From assembly GCA_001458075.1 (NCBI GenBank), contig LN899469.1, forward strand, positions 1,090,659 to 1,154,658: a stretch of 64,000 bases of DNA, in the 5' to 3' direction. This document shows positions 1-9,328 of the stretch, piece after piece; the first letter of the stretch is position 1, and each line of letters begins with the position of its first letter. Position numbers and translations under genes: made by a program. Below the pieces are notes generated by a model, which did not search any database, was not told the origin of the DNA, and saw only the letters and a program-made list of their open reading frames with translations. Source of the DNA: Idiomarinaceae bacterium HL-53. Lineage in GTDB: Bacteria; Pseudomonadota; Gammaproteobacteria; Enterobacterales; Alteromonadaceae.

Positions 1-783
1 GTTCGTAATGATTTGGCCTGCCGCTACAATGGGATCGACACCACCCCATGGCCGTGAACCATGCGTTTGTACGCCTTTTACGTTGATTTCGAAACGATCA
101 GAAGAGGCCATGAGCGGCCCCGAACGATACCCAATATGACCCGTAGTACCAGCACTCCATACGTGAATACCAAACACGGCTTCTGGCTTTTGCTCTGCAA
201 ATAAACCTTCCTCAAGCATGAGCTCAGCGCCGCCTTCTTCGCCTTTAGGCGCGCCTTCTTCCGCGGGCTGGAAAATAAACATCACTGAGCCTTCAATATT
301 TTCGCGGTTTGCTGCCAGATACTCTGCTGCGCCCATGAGCATGGCTACATGCAAATCATGGCCGCATGCGTGCATGACACCAACTTCCTCGCCTCGGTAT
401 TCACCTATCGCCGTGGAGCGAAAAGAAACATCGGTTTGTTCGGTCACGGGTAGCGCATCCATATCGGCGCGTAAAGCCACCAAAGGTCCCGGCTTCCCGC
501 CGCGTAAAATGCCGACCACGCCAGTATGCGCCACGCCCGTTTGCACTTCCATGCCCAGCGCCTCTAGGTGCTCCGCGACAATACCCGACGTTCTGAATTC
601 ACGGTTGCTGAGCTCTGGGTGTTGATGAAAGTCGCGCCGCCACTCGATTACCTTTTGCTCAAGTGAAGTGTCGATGCGAACGGTATTCGCTTCGGCCGTA
701 TTCATAGAGAGCCCACCACATGCGGTGAGGCAAAGCATTGCGATACTCGCGGTTAATTTATTGAGTTGTGGTAATTGTGACAT
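1..783 (-). CDS. M20-family amidohydrolase lipoprotein, C-terminus cut by window edge
   Basis: My own reverse translation of this stretch gives 261 uninterrupted codons that run off the left edge. The N-terminus has a hydrophobic segment ending in a lipobox LTAC (Cys22), so it is probably a lipoprotein. The M20D amidohydrolase/carboxypeptidase signature is clear: RRDFHQHPE near 49-57, RADMDALP near 105-112, HACGHDLH at 138-145 (metal ligands Cys140, His142) and FQPAEEG at 171-177 (catalytic and metal-binding Glu pair). The family hydrolyses N-acyl or aminoacyl amide bonds, for example N-acyl amino acids; the substrate cannot be read here. The start is chosen because GGGAG lies about a dozen bases upstream. 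It follows the FecR operon on the same strand but is separated from it by a terminator. The missing part should hold the end of the dimerisation domain and the last metal ligands. Confidence 0.9.
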   Translation of the reverse strand, partial: MSQLPQLNKLTASIAMLCLTACGGLSMNTAEANTVRIDTSLEQKVIEWRRDFHQHPELSNREFRTSGIVAEHLEALGMEVQTGVAHTGVVGILRGGKPGPLVALRADMDALPVTEQTDVSFRSTAIGEYRGEEVGVMHACGHDLHVAMLMGAAEYLAANRENIEGSVMFIFQPAEEGAPKGEEGGAELMLEEGLFAEQKPEAVFGIHVWSAGTTGHIGYRSGPLMASSDRFEINVKGVQTHGSRPWGGVDPIVAAGQIITN

Positions 784-833
784 GACACTCGCTCCCGTTC
801 GTTGATAGTTCAGTATGACAGGAACTGAAATAA

Positions 834-865
834 AAAAGCCAGTTCTCATTCGAGAACTGGCTTTT
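834..865 (-). terminator. Rho-independent terminator of the FecR-repeat operon
   Basis: A perfect 14-bp stem (AAAAGCCAGTTCTC at 834-847 against 852-865) has a 4-base loop. On the minus strand it is followed by a run of T. It lies 18 bases beyond the stop codon of the giant FecR gene, so it ends that operon before the M20 gene. Confidence 0.85.
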
Positions 866-882
866 GTGCGTAACTTGAGCGT

Positions 883-3800
883 TTAAGGCATGCGCTCGAA
901 TATTTCGATACCGCGTACTAACTCACCATTTTCTATGAGCCAGGCGTCTATCATAGCCGCGATTCCCTCAGCTTCTTGACCGACGAAAGTGCCGGTGAGT
1001 GCACCGCTGTCGAATATTCCGGTGCCCTCAAGGGTTATTTGATTGTTATTGAACAAGGTTAAAAAGTCTTGCTGTAAAGCACTTAACGTATTTCCTTGCC
1101 CTTCATAGGTCAGATTCACATCAAACGTGCCGAAATAGAAGTCTACGTCGATAGCGCCCTCTGTGAGTGCTATCTGACTTCCATTCGCTGTGTTGATCAG
1201 ACCCCCTGTACCGCTAACCCAGCTATAGCTTGCCGAGCCAACGTTGATTTGTAAATCTGCCAAGGCGTCGGTGTTCGTGGCATTACTTACAATCATGTAG
1301 AAGTAGGGCGATGTATTGTCGTAAGGCACGTTGCCGTTCTCGCTATCTACTTCTTCGAGTGTGTAGCTTTCCGGCGCCCAGTAACCCCACAGAACGTCTT
1401 CATTGTCTGTACCTGTGACGATTGAATGACCAGCGCCGGTCCAATCATCTGCCGGATTTTGAGATTGTGTGGAGAATAGAGCACCCATGCCATTCATGCC
1501 TTCACCAAACAAGGCAAGCAGTGGATAATCTTCACCAGGAATTATATTAAATAGTAAGCCAGTCGTACCGTCGTCGGTGACTTGACTGAGTGCATTATTG
1601 GCACCATACAAACGATGATTTCGGCCAGGGTAAAGATCAGCCACGGTATCACCCGTAATCGGCTCGCCTCCGGTGAGGCCGCAAGGGAAGTCGGGGTTGC
1701 CTCCACAGAGAATGAATGGATAAAGACCGAATCCTGTGACTTGTTGACCGTCCATAAAATCCACATACAGACCAGCGAGTAAGCCATCAAGCCCCCAAGC
1801 GTCGTCTCCAGTTAACGTGCCATAGAAACGAATATCTTTGAAGTTCAATCCGTTACCATCATCAGCTAGCTCTATGTAGCTGTTGTAAAGATCGAATACG
1901 CTTCCCGTACCCCCCATGTAACCTGTGTAGGCACCCTCATAATACTGATAACCAATGTCGATGAGTAATTGCTGACTTTCATTCTCCGCGTCCAGATCAA
2001 GAACGATAGTGCTGTCATAGTCCAGTAGAAAATCAAGACCGTTTGACAGCTCCATACCGGTATTCGTATACAAAGTGAATTCCAATTGCCCCGAGTGGTT
2101 TGCATTCGCTATATCGAGTGCGGAACCCGGTGATCCGATCGTGTAATCGGAGATCAGGTAGGGCATGTTGCGCGTATTGTCCATCGTATCACCCCAGAAG
2201 TTCTCTAGGCTATACGAGCCACCTTCCCACACGCCCCAGTAAACGGTATTGAGTGAATTGGGATTTGAAACCTGCATATTGATATTTTCTGAAAACAGCG
2301 GCAGTGCGCCTTGATCCACTTGGAACGTATACGCATTGGTATTTACGTAAGTTGGAGCAAAGGTGCCTGCACTTATTTCAGTGATGTCCGCGTTACCGAA
2401 CGCTTCAAGCTCTGCGAGGTTTTCATCTAAAATGCCTGCATTGGTTAAGTTTTTACCTGCGATAGTCGGGAGGTTACTGAATGAACAGTCGTTGTTGTAA
2501 TAACAATGCGCGAACGCAAGTGTTCCGAAACCGAAATTCGTCTCGTCGCCGACAAGGCCCACTAACAAGCCCGCCAGTAAGCCATCCACGTTATAGTTAC
2601 CGTCTGAACTATACTCGCCATTTTTACCACTAAGTGCACCAAATAGTCTGGCGAATTCAACAATTGGCGTATCACCTTGCTCGAAGAGTTCAATATAGTG
2701 CTCATAAAGGTCTTGTACACTGCCCGACCCGAGCAATTCATGCACAATACTGAAACCTTCTGCTGAATAGGTTAAATCGAGTTGAACGGTGATGGTTTCA
2801 CTCGTCGGATCGATTTCCAACGTACTTGTCGGTTTTACAGCAAAGTTATCACCATTTGCGAACGCAATTGGCGTTGCGCCTGCAAACCTAAAGCTCATGG
2901 GTGAAGTGTAACTGTCGAGCGCGAGCGAAGCGGGGCCGTAATCCTCAAGATTAAACCCAGAATTATATACATGCGCATACGCAAATTGACGTTCGCCACT
3001 GCCTTCTAATGGATCGGTAAAGTCATCATCTGCTAAATCGTAGAAGTTCCAGTTACCCGCGTTGTACCACCCCCAGTAAATGGCTTGATCTGCGCGGGCG
3101 TCTGGCATCAAGGCATAGGCAGGATAAATAAATGCGTTGTTGGTATCGATTGTTCGCCAGAAAGCATAGTCGGTACCTTCTATATAATAAGGAGCCCAAA
3201 GCACATCACCTTGGCCCGAGCTGCCAGTGAACGAAATGCCCGGGTTCAAATCCACCCTTGGAACGTATCCGTAAGCCATTAACCCGCCATACACCTCTGG
3301 CTGTGGTGGAATTTCAGGCTCAGGATTTGGTTGTTCACAGCTCTCGCCCATCCAGCAATACAAGAAGTAGTGCAGGCCGAAACCGTTCCCAGTTTGGCCA
3401 TTAAGGTCTTGAATGGCCATATAAAGGCCGGTGAGCATCGCATCGATACCGCTTGCTTCCGTTCCGGTCATAGAGCCGTAGAGTCGTGCCAAATCAACAA
3501 TACTGTCGACAGCCGAGCCCTCTTCCATTTCTATGTAGCTATTGTAGAGATCTTCAACGGTACCTGAGCCGAATAGCTCACGGTTAATGAGGTCTTCATC
3601 ACCTGAATATTGGAAGATGAAATCTAAATAGACAGTGCCACTGCCAAAGTCGACCATAATCTCTGAACCAGAGCTTAGGCTTACGCTTTCGCCATTGCCA
3701 AACTCGATGCCCGTACCGCCGCCAAGCTGGAATACCGCTTCGCCTTCTTGTGCATGTTGAGCGGACACTACGCTGGTATAGTCTTCGAACGACTCAATTC

Positions 3801-6800
3801 GATTGTCAGCCATCAAGTAGGGGAACACATGATCGTTAGCCAAGGTATAACCAAGCGCATCTTTCAATGTGTAGGTACCGGGTGCCCAAGCACCCCACTC
3901 AATCACCGTCGTAGAGTCCGGATTCCACTGCGTAAGTGCATAGGTATTATGTTGCTCTGGTAATAAGCCGAGCGCCTCAAAGATTAGGCTTGATGACTGA
4001 ATCATCACCGGGAAAATACCATTGGGGCCTTGCTCTGCTTGGAAAGCACTCAGATCACGAACACGTTCTAGGTATCCCATAGTTGAGAGACCAATGCCCG
4101 CAGTTGGTACCTCGAGTGGTGGCGTGTAAGCAAACACGCCAGAGCCACGAAAGGTTTCATCATCTTGAATGGCCGTAATAAGCGCAATCAACGCATCAAT
4201 ACCCGAGCCCCCCAGCTCTCCAAACATACTGCCAGCGTCAAAGCCGTCGCCTTCTAATGAAATTGATCCGTTTTCGCTTAGGAAGGCGAGTAAATCGAGA
4301 TTACTTCCGGTAAGCATGGCTTGATTACCATCGTCATCGAACACCAACATGACGCCCATGCTGCCATCGGCAAAGTTAATGGTGACATTACCTTCAACAA
4401 ACGGCAGTACACGCCCGTCGGTTTCTGACACGAGGCCAGAACCTGAGATCTGATCAAAACGTTTTTCACCTTGTGTCGGTAAATCGCCCTCATAAGCATT
4501 CGTGAAGAGTACAAAGTGATAATTCGAAGCGGTGTCTAGCCAAGTGGGTTCTTCACCCTCGCTCTCTGCGGCGAGATACAATTGGTAGGCGTCTGCCATC
4601 CAATAACCCCACATGACGGCAACTTGACCGTTTTCGGTATCAAACTCAATCGCGTCGAAAGTAGTTCCTTGCTCCATGGCTGAAGCATCGGTCGCAATAA
4701 AACGCAAACTCCCATCACCACTTTCTTGAGCTGTAAGCAATCCGCTCTCCTGCAGGTAGGTAAACCACGATCCCATGCCATCTGAGCGCAGTTGCACCTC
4801 ATTATTTTGACCCAGTGCGCGGAAATTAGGTGCCTCAAATCCTGAAACTTGAGCACCAACATATGGGCAGGGGAAGTTAACTAAGCAATCGTTAAGGAAT
4901 GCCAGCATGCCATAGCCTTCCACAATCTCTTGAGTTTCAGGGTCCTCAATTATTAATTGTAGTGCGGCTAGGAAGGCATCGATTCCCCAGTCTTCGGAAC
5001 CGCTCACTACGGCGTATAAGCGCGAGCCTTCCTGAATAATTGGGTTTGCACTCATTTCTTCAAGCGCAATAAAGTTTGCGAACAACTCCATAAAGCTGCT
5101 ACTTCCACTCATATTACGCAGCTCTGTTTCTTCGCCATATGTGAAATCAATCGAGATCAATACTGAGTCTTCGAATGGGTTCACCGACACGAAAGACGTA
5201 TTGCCGACTGAGAAGAGAGCGCCATTGCTTAACGACACGCCAGGTCCGCTACCGAGCGTAAAAGTGATGCCAGATTGGAAGTGGTAATTGGTCACTAAGT
5301 CCGCAAACAACGTCGCATCGGTAATGGGGTTACTAGTGAGCAGATACATGAAGTCGAGACCGGTTTCCACTGGCTCACCCAGTGAATTTAGTAATTCGTA
5401 GTCGGTCTCGCTCCAGCTTGCCCAATTGATATCTGAATTCGAGGTCAAGAAGGTGCTGCTCGTGTTCAAATAACCACGATTCGCATTATTGTTCCCCGTG
5501 AACGTGAGCACGTCGTTCCCAAAAGATAATAAGTTCAACTCACCTGCGGGCTGCTCTGCTGCGTCGGTTAAAAGGCCAAAGACACCATAAGGTGAGAAGC
5601 CAACGCCGAATTCAGGGAGTGGTTCTGGCTCAGCAGTTTGTGCAAATACACCGGTACCACGGAAGATTTCTTCACCTTGTATTGCTTCAATTAATGCAAT
5701 CAATGCATCCATTCCGGCGCCGGCAAAATCGCCTTGCATGCTACCTGAATCGAATCCATCGCCCACTAAGGTGACGCCATTTTCGCCATTTAAGAATGAG
5801 AGTAAATCTAAGTTAGAGCCGGTGAGGACAGCTTCGATGCCTTCGTCATCAAAAACTAAAACCACGCCCATCGCCGCTTCATCAAAGTCGATATTAATCG
5901 TGCCGTCGAGGAATGGCAGCACGCGGCCGTCGGTATCTGATATCAAGCCTGAACCACCGGCAACTTCAAAACGTTTCGAACCCGTGGTAGGCAAGTTGCC
6001 TGTGTACTCCTCGGAAATGAAAATATAGTGATAGCTACTCGTGTTATCGAACCAAGTTGCTTCGTTGGTTTCAGTATCTAAGGTGTAGGCTTCGTAACTT
6101 TCGGCATCCCAATGACCCCACAAAACAAATAACGAACCATTTTCAGTTTCAATTTCTGTTCCCACGCTTTCATTGAGGAAGTTCGAGCTGACACCGGCGC
6201 CATCGGTACCGAAAAATCTGAGCGTACCCTCTTCATTTTCTTGAGCTGAAAAGAAAATGTTCTCTTCAAATAAGCTTAAGAATGTTTGGTCAGTACTGGA
6301 GCGAATTGTAATGTTACCGTTACCACCGAAGGTCAACCCGTCAGGTATGTCATTTGAAAGCGGTAATGTTGCTCCAAGAACAGGGCAAGGGAAGTTCACA
6401 ATACAGTCATTGACGAATGCCAACATGCCGTAACCTTCCACGTTTTGCTGGGTTTCGGGATCTTCAAGTAAGACATAAAGTGATGCGAGGAATGCGTCGA
6501 GCCCCCAGTCTTCCGAACCACTCAATACTGCCCAAAGACGGCCGTCCTGAATAATCGGATTCGCGCCTGTTTCAGTGAGCGCGATAAAGCTCTCAAATAG
6601 CTCCTGAAAGGATACTTCGCCCACCATGGTGCGATTTGCACTCGCTTGGTTGTAGCCAAAATCGATGGCGATAGCGATGTCTTGGGTGGATGGGTTGAGC
6701 GTAATACTTGAATTCTGACCAATCACGAACGACGCGCCGTTCTCCATGGTTACACCCGGGCCACCGCCAAATGTGAAAACGAGGGGGGCAGAGACGTGCC

Positions 6801-7989
6801 AAGTATCCATAATAAAAGATAGAGAATCCTCATCGAACACTGGGTTGCTGGTCAATAAATACATGAAGTCGAAGCCCGTATTGACCGGATCGCCAATCGA
6901 GTTTGTTAATGTATAATCGCCCACAGCCCAGCGTGCCCAGTTAATATCCGAGCTCGAGGTGGAGAAGAAATCTGCGGTATCGATATAACCTTGCTCGAAT
7001 TCATCTCCTCCCACAAAACGTAAGGCTGGAATCGTGTAATCGCCGATAAGGAACTCACCGGTAGGATTAATCGTATTGTCTGCGATGATTCCAAAAATAC
7101 CGAAAGGTGAGAAGTCCAAACCCCAAGTTGGCAAGTCGTCTGGCTCGGGTAAGTTTTCTTCAATATCGTCTTCACCTTGCTCTGTATTGGTATTCTCAGG
7201 CGGAGTGACAGGATCGCTCGATCCAGGTTGGTTGGTGCCGGGTGGTGTATTGCCGGGTGGATTGGTTCCACCGCCTAAATTCTGTGGTGGAGACGGATCG
7301 TCTTCATTCTCTTGTGCTTGCTGGCTTTCAAAGAAGGCTTCAGCTTCAACTGGCGCTGGCACTGGCGCCGTATTCTCGTCAGGCACATAGAATGTTTCGC
7401 CTGCGCCAATCAGCTGACTACCACCGTTGTTTGAAACCTCAACCGAACCTTGTTCTACTTGGACAAAAGTACCTTCAGGGAGATCGTTAAAGTCTCCCCC
7501 TTGGCCTAGCGGCACATGCACAATGGAAAGCACCGTACCGCGAATTCCCATGGTTGCCACGGGCGTTTTGAATTCCACGTTCTCGGGCTTGGCTCGACCG
7601 ATAGCTCCGGTCACTGCACGCAAACCACCTCGTACTAATTGAGTACGCTGAACGCTCGCATCAGGGTTATTCTCGTCATATTCGTACTCTTCAATTAAAA
7701 ATGTCGACTCTGGGCGTACTGCTACTAAGCTGTTATCGCTAAAACGTATTTGCGCACTTGAGGCACGTTGCGTCGTAATCACGTCTTGATTCAAGAGGTC
7801 GGTGCCACGTTCGGCAGGGTTAGTCTCCTCATTGCGAGTGAGTTGCACGGTGCCGTGTACAAATAATAATTGGCCGGCAGGAGCAGTATTTTCTTGTGCA
7901 GAGAGAGGGGCGCTCGTGCCCATCATAAATGCCATGCTCATAGCGAGCAGAGCGGCAATCCATGCGTTACGTGAAATCTTAGAAAACAT
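883..7989 (-). CDS. Giant secreted FecR-domain protein with eight beta-rich modules
   Basis: The product has 2368 residues. A signal peptide (about 1-31, ending APLSAQ) is followed by a FecR-type domain (about 45-205; TPVATMGIRGT is the typical core), then a Pro/Gly/Asn/Glu-rich linker (about 215-285), then eight beta-rich modules to the C-terminus. Each module carries a W-x-W motif of the form (V/I)xWGxWxxxxYxL, near residues 351, 624, 856, 1127, 1365, 1639, 1919 and 2201, so the period is 230-280 residues. Several modules end in a G-x-F-x-G pattern and a short strand like ...GTGVFA, which recalls small lipocalin-like or TbpB-like barrels. No membrane segment follows the signal peptide, so it is exported. 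The start overlaps the upstream TPR-barrel gene by 11 bases, which implies translational coupling. FecR domains here usually bind carbohydrate or ligand rather than a sigma factor. Function unknown; I infer a surface or periplasmic protein handled by the neighbouring barrel. Confidence 0.85.
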   Translation of the reverse strand: MFSKISRNAWIAALLAMSMAFMMGTSAPLSAQENTAPAGQLLFVHGTVQLTRNEETNPAERGTDLLNQDVITTQRASSAQIRFSDNSLVAVRPESTFLIEEYEYDENNPDASVQRTQLVRGGLRAVTGAIGRAKPENVEFKTPVATMGIRGTVLSIVHVPLGQGGDFNDLPEGTFVQVEQGSVEVSNNGGSQLIGAGETFYVPDENTAPVPAPVEAEAFFESQQAQENEDDPSPPQNLGGGTNPPGNTPPGTNQPGSSDPVTPPENTNTEQGEDDIEENLPEPDDLPTWGLDFSPFGIFGIIADNTINPTGEFLIGDYTIPALRFVGGDEFEQGYIDTADFFSTSSSDINWARWAVGDYTLTNSIGDPVNTGFDFMYLLTSNPVFDEDSLSFIMDTWHVSAPLVFTFGGGPGVTMENGASFVIGQNSSITLNPSTQDIAIAIDFGYNQASANRTMVGEVSFQELFESFIALTETGANPIIQDGRLWAVLSGSEDWGLDAFLASLYVLLEDPETQQNVEGYGMLAFVNDCIVNFPCPVLGATLPLSNDIPDGLTFGGNGNITIRSSTDQTFLSLFEENIFFSAQENEEGTLRFFGTDGAGVSSNFLNESVGTEIETENGSLFVLWGHWDAESYEAYTLDTETNEATWFDNTSSYHYIFISEEYTGNLPTTGSKRFEVAGGSGLISDTDGRVLPFLDGTINIDFDEAAMGVVLVFDDEGIEAVLTGSNLDLLSFLNGENGVTLVGDGFDSGSMQGDFAGAGMDALIALIEAIQGEEIFRGTGVFAQTAEPEPLPEFGVGFSPYGVFGLLTDAAEQPAGELNLLSFGNDVLTFTGNNNANRGYLNTSSTFLTSNSDINWASWSETDYELLNSLGEPVETGLDFMYLLTSNPITDATLFADLVTNYHFQSGITFTLGSGPGVSLSNGALFSVGNTSFVSVNPFEDSVLISIDFTYGEETELRNMSGSSSFMELFANFIALEEMSANPIIQEGSRLYAVVSGSEDWGIDAFLAALQLIIEDPETQEIVEGYGMLAFLNDCLVNFPCPYVGAQVSGFEAPNFRALGQNNEVQLRSDGMGSWFTYLQESGLLTAQESGDGSLRFIATDASAMEQGTTFDAIEFDTENGQVAVMWGYWMADAYQLYLAAESEGEEPTWLDTASNYHFVLFTNAYEGDLPTQGEKRFDQISGSGLVSETDGRVLPFVEGNVTINFADGSMGVMLVFDDDGNQAMLTGSNLDLLAFLSENGSISLEGDGFDAGSMFGELGGSGIDALIALITAIQDDETFRGSGVFAYTPPLEVPTAGIGLSTMGYLERVRDLSAFQAEQGPNGIFPVMIQSSSLIFEALGLLPEQHNTYALTQWNPDSTTVIEWGAWAPGTYTLKDALGYTLANDHVFPYLMADNRIESFEDYTSVVSAQHAQEGEAVFQLGGGTGIEFGNGESVSLSSGSEIMVDFGSGTVYLDFIFQYSGDEDLINRELFGSGTVEDLYNSYIEMEEGSAVDSIVDLARLYGSMTGTEASGIDAMLTGLYMAIQDLNGQTGNGFGLHYFLYCWMGESCEQPNPEPEIPPQPEVYGGLMAYGYVPRVDLNPGISFTGSSGQGDVLWAPYYIEGTDYAFWRTIDTNNAFIYPAYALMPDARADQAIYWGWYNAGNWNFYDLADDDFTDPLEGSGERQFAYAHVYNSGFNLEDYGPASLALDSYTSPMSFRFAGATPIAFANGDNFAVKPTSTLEIDPTSETITVQLDLTYSAEGFSIVHELLGSGSVQDLYEHYIELFEQGDTPIVEFARLFGALSGKNGEYSSDGNYNVDGLLAGLLVGLVGDETNFGFGTLAFAHCYYNNDCSFSNLPTIAGKNLTNAGILDENLAELEAFGNADITEISAGTFAPTYVNTNAYTFQVDQGALPLFSENINMQVSNPNSLNTVYWGVWEGGSYSLENFWGDTMDNTRNMPYLISDYTIGSPGSALDIANANHSGQLEFTLYTNTGMELSNGLDFLLDYDSTIVLDLDAENESQQLLIDIGYQYYEGAYTGYMGGTGSVFDLYNSYIELADDGNGLNFKDIRFYGTLTGDDAWGLDGLLAGLYVDFMDGQQVTGFGLYPFILCGGNPDFPCGLTGGEPITGDTVADLYPGRNHRLYGANNALSQVTDDGTTGLLFNIIPGEDYPLLALFGEGMNGMGALFSTQSQNPADDWTGAGHSIVTGTDNEDVLWGYWAPESYTLEEVDSENGNVPYDNTSPYFYMIVSNATNTDALADLQINVGSASYSWVSGTGGLINTANGSQIALTEGAIDVDFYFGTFDVNLTYEGQGNTLSALQQDFLTLFNNNQITLEGTGIFDSGALTGTFVGQEAEGIAAMIDAWLIENGELVRGIEIFERMP
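886..7134 (-). repeat. Eight tandem protein modules coded in the giant FecR gene
   Basis: The coding region for residues about 286-2368 is a tandem array of eight related modules recognised by the W-x-W motif. The first four form two A-B units of about 505 residues that are very similar (compare GFDFMYLLTSNP with GLDFMYLLTSNP, and SGSEDWGLDAFLA with SGSEDWGIDAFLA). The last four are more diverged, although they keep the W-x-W motif and the GFG...F..C pattern. This indicates one fairly recent duplication on top of older ones. It is protein-level repetition, not short DNA repeats. Confidence 0.75.
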
Positions 7990-9328
7990 AACTTATGCTC
8001 CCTTGCACTAATGTTTGATCTAAGTCGAAGAAGGTAATTGATGAGTTTTGCTCACGAACTTGAGCGAATAAACTTCCTCGCCAATGCTCGTTGGGCTGCC
8101 AGTTCCATTCAATTCGCGCTCTCCAACTATCATCTTTTCTTACGGTTGCTTGGCCACGATTAAAAATAGCAAAGCCAGCTTGATCATATTCTTGACGATC
8201 GTAACCTAGGGTGCCTACAAAATTATGTTGTGCATTCAACACCCAGTCAGCATTGAGTGAGGCTCGTAATTTGGTGGCATCGCCACCTTGTCGCGTTGGT
8301 TCTCGACTAACAGTTTCAAGCTCAGCGATTACTTGAGGACGCAAACGAATATGCTCGTTTACGCTATATAAAAAGGTGGTGTCGAAAGACCAACTGCTGA
8401 AATCGTTTCTGCTCTCAGCATGATTAAATTCTCTGTAGCTCCCAGTTACATGAATTGCAGAGCGCTGAGACACTGCGTGACGAGCGCCAAGGCTGATGCC
8501 CGACTGTGTACGATAGCGTGTGTTATCGAGCCATAAATTCGCAACTTCACCGCCGAAGCGTAGCTCTGTTCGATTATTTACAGGTACGCCCACAGTCGCT
8601 GCAGCATGCAACATGGTGGTATCAAAGATACTTGCTTCGCTATTATGGTTCACCCGCATTTGACCCATTACGCTGGTTTCCAAATAGGCACCGGTCTTTT
8701 CTTGATAACGCTTAAAGTAAACGCCGCGCAACGAGTTGTACATTGTATCGTCAGCCTCTAATACGGCTATCCCTTCCAAAATTGTGCCGGCAAACAAATC
8801 AAAACTATCTGGGTAGTTCAAGTAGTTACTGTCATAACCCGTGTCGAGTGAAATCATGATGAGTTGCGACTCATCCTGTGAACCAGTTCTGCGCTGAGCG
8901 ATCACCTCACGAAACCGAGTCATTGCTTCTCGAGCGCGTGGAGGAGGATTTAGGTTTTCAAGGAAGTTGAGCTGGCGCTCTGCTGCATTCACTCGGTCTA
9001 ATTGCAGGTACACTGCAACTAACTCTAAACGCGCACCTGCATGACGTGGCTCAGTCGCAATCACACGTTCAAGTGCAACTGAGGCCTCAAACAGCTCGCC
9101 AGCACGCACTGCAGCGACACCGAGCCAATAATCGAAATTGGTATCGCCAGCAAAGATATTTTCTTGTGCTTTAAATACAGCGAACGCCTCTTGCGCGCGC
9201 TGTTGTTGCAGGAGGGCTCGCCCTTCAGTTACGGTTGCATTCAATGTCGTTGTTTGTGCGTAAACATTGGCGTTTATAACGAGCCCTAATAATACGGCTG
9301 ACAATATTACTCTAATAAGCATAATCAC
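7979..9328 (-). CDS. TPR plus outer-membrane beta-barrel protein (Slam/DUF560-like architecture)
   Basis: The product has 449 residues. A signal peptide (about 1-24, ANVYAQ) is followed by TPR-like helices (about 30-145: GRALLQQQRAQEAFAVF, then ALERVIATEPRHAGARLEL) and then by a region of about 290 residues of alternating amphipathic strands that ends in an aromatic residue (ISYVF), as outer-membrane barrels do. The barrel begins with a GYDSNYL motif, which is typical of TPR-barrel proteins related to surface lipoprotein assembly modulators (type XI secretion). It overlaps the upstream gene by four bases and the downstream FecR gene by 11, so the three are made together. I infer that it passes the giant protein, or the small upstream protein, across or onto the outer membrane. 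A passive porin-like role is the alternative. Confidence 0.75.
   Translation of the reverse strand: MIMLIRVILSAVLLGLVINANVYAQTTTLNATVTEGRALLQQQRAQEAFAVFKAQENIFAGDTNFDYWLGVAAVRAGELFEASVALERVIATEPRHAGARLELVAVYLQLDRVNAAERQLNFLENLNPPPRAREAMTRFREVIAQRRTGSQDESQLIMISLDTGYDSNYLNYPDSFDLFAGTILEGIAVLEADDTMYNSLRGVYFKRYQEKTGAYLETSVMGQMRVNHNSEASIFDTTMLHAAATVGVPVNNRTELRFGGEVANLWLDNTRYRTQSGISLGARHAVSQRSAIHVTGSYREFNHAESRNDFSSWSFDTTFLYSVNEHIRLRPQVIAELETVSREPTRQGGDATKLRASLNADWVLNAQHNFVGTLGYDRQEYDQAGFAIFNRGQATVRKDDSWRARIEWNWQPNEHWRGSLFAQVREQNSSITFFDLDQTLVQGSISYVF

Noticed and set aside
218-625. Rightward open frame of 135 codons
   Set aside because: It is antisense to the clearly coding M20 amidohydrolase and its product is low-complexity Ser/Pro-rich.
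886-7134. CRISPR array or short tandem repeats
   Set aside because: The repetition is at protein level with modules of 230-280 residues; there are no short direct repeats with spacers.
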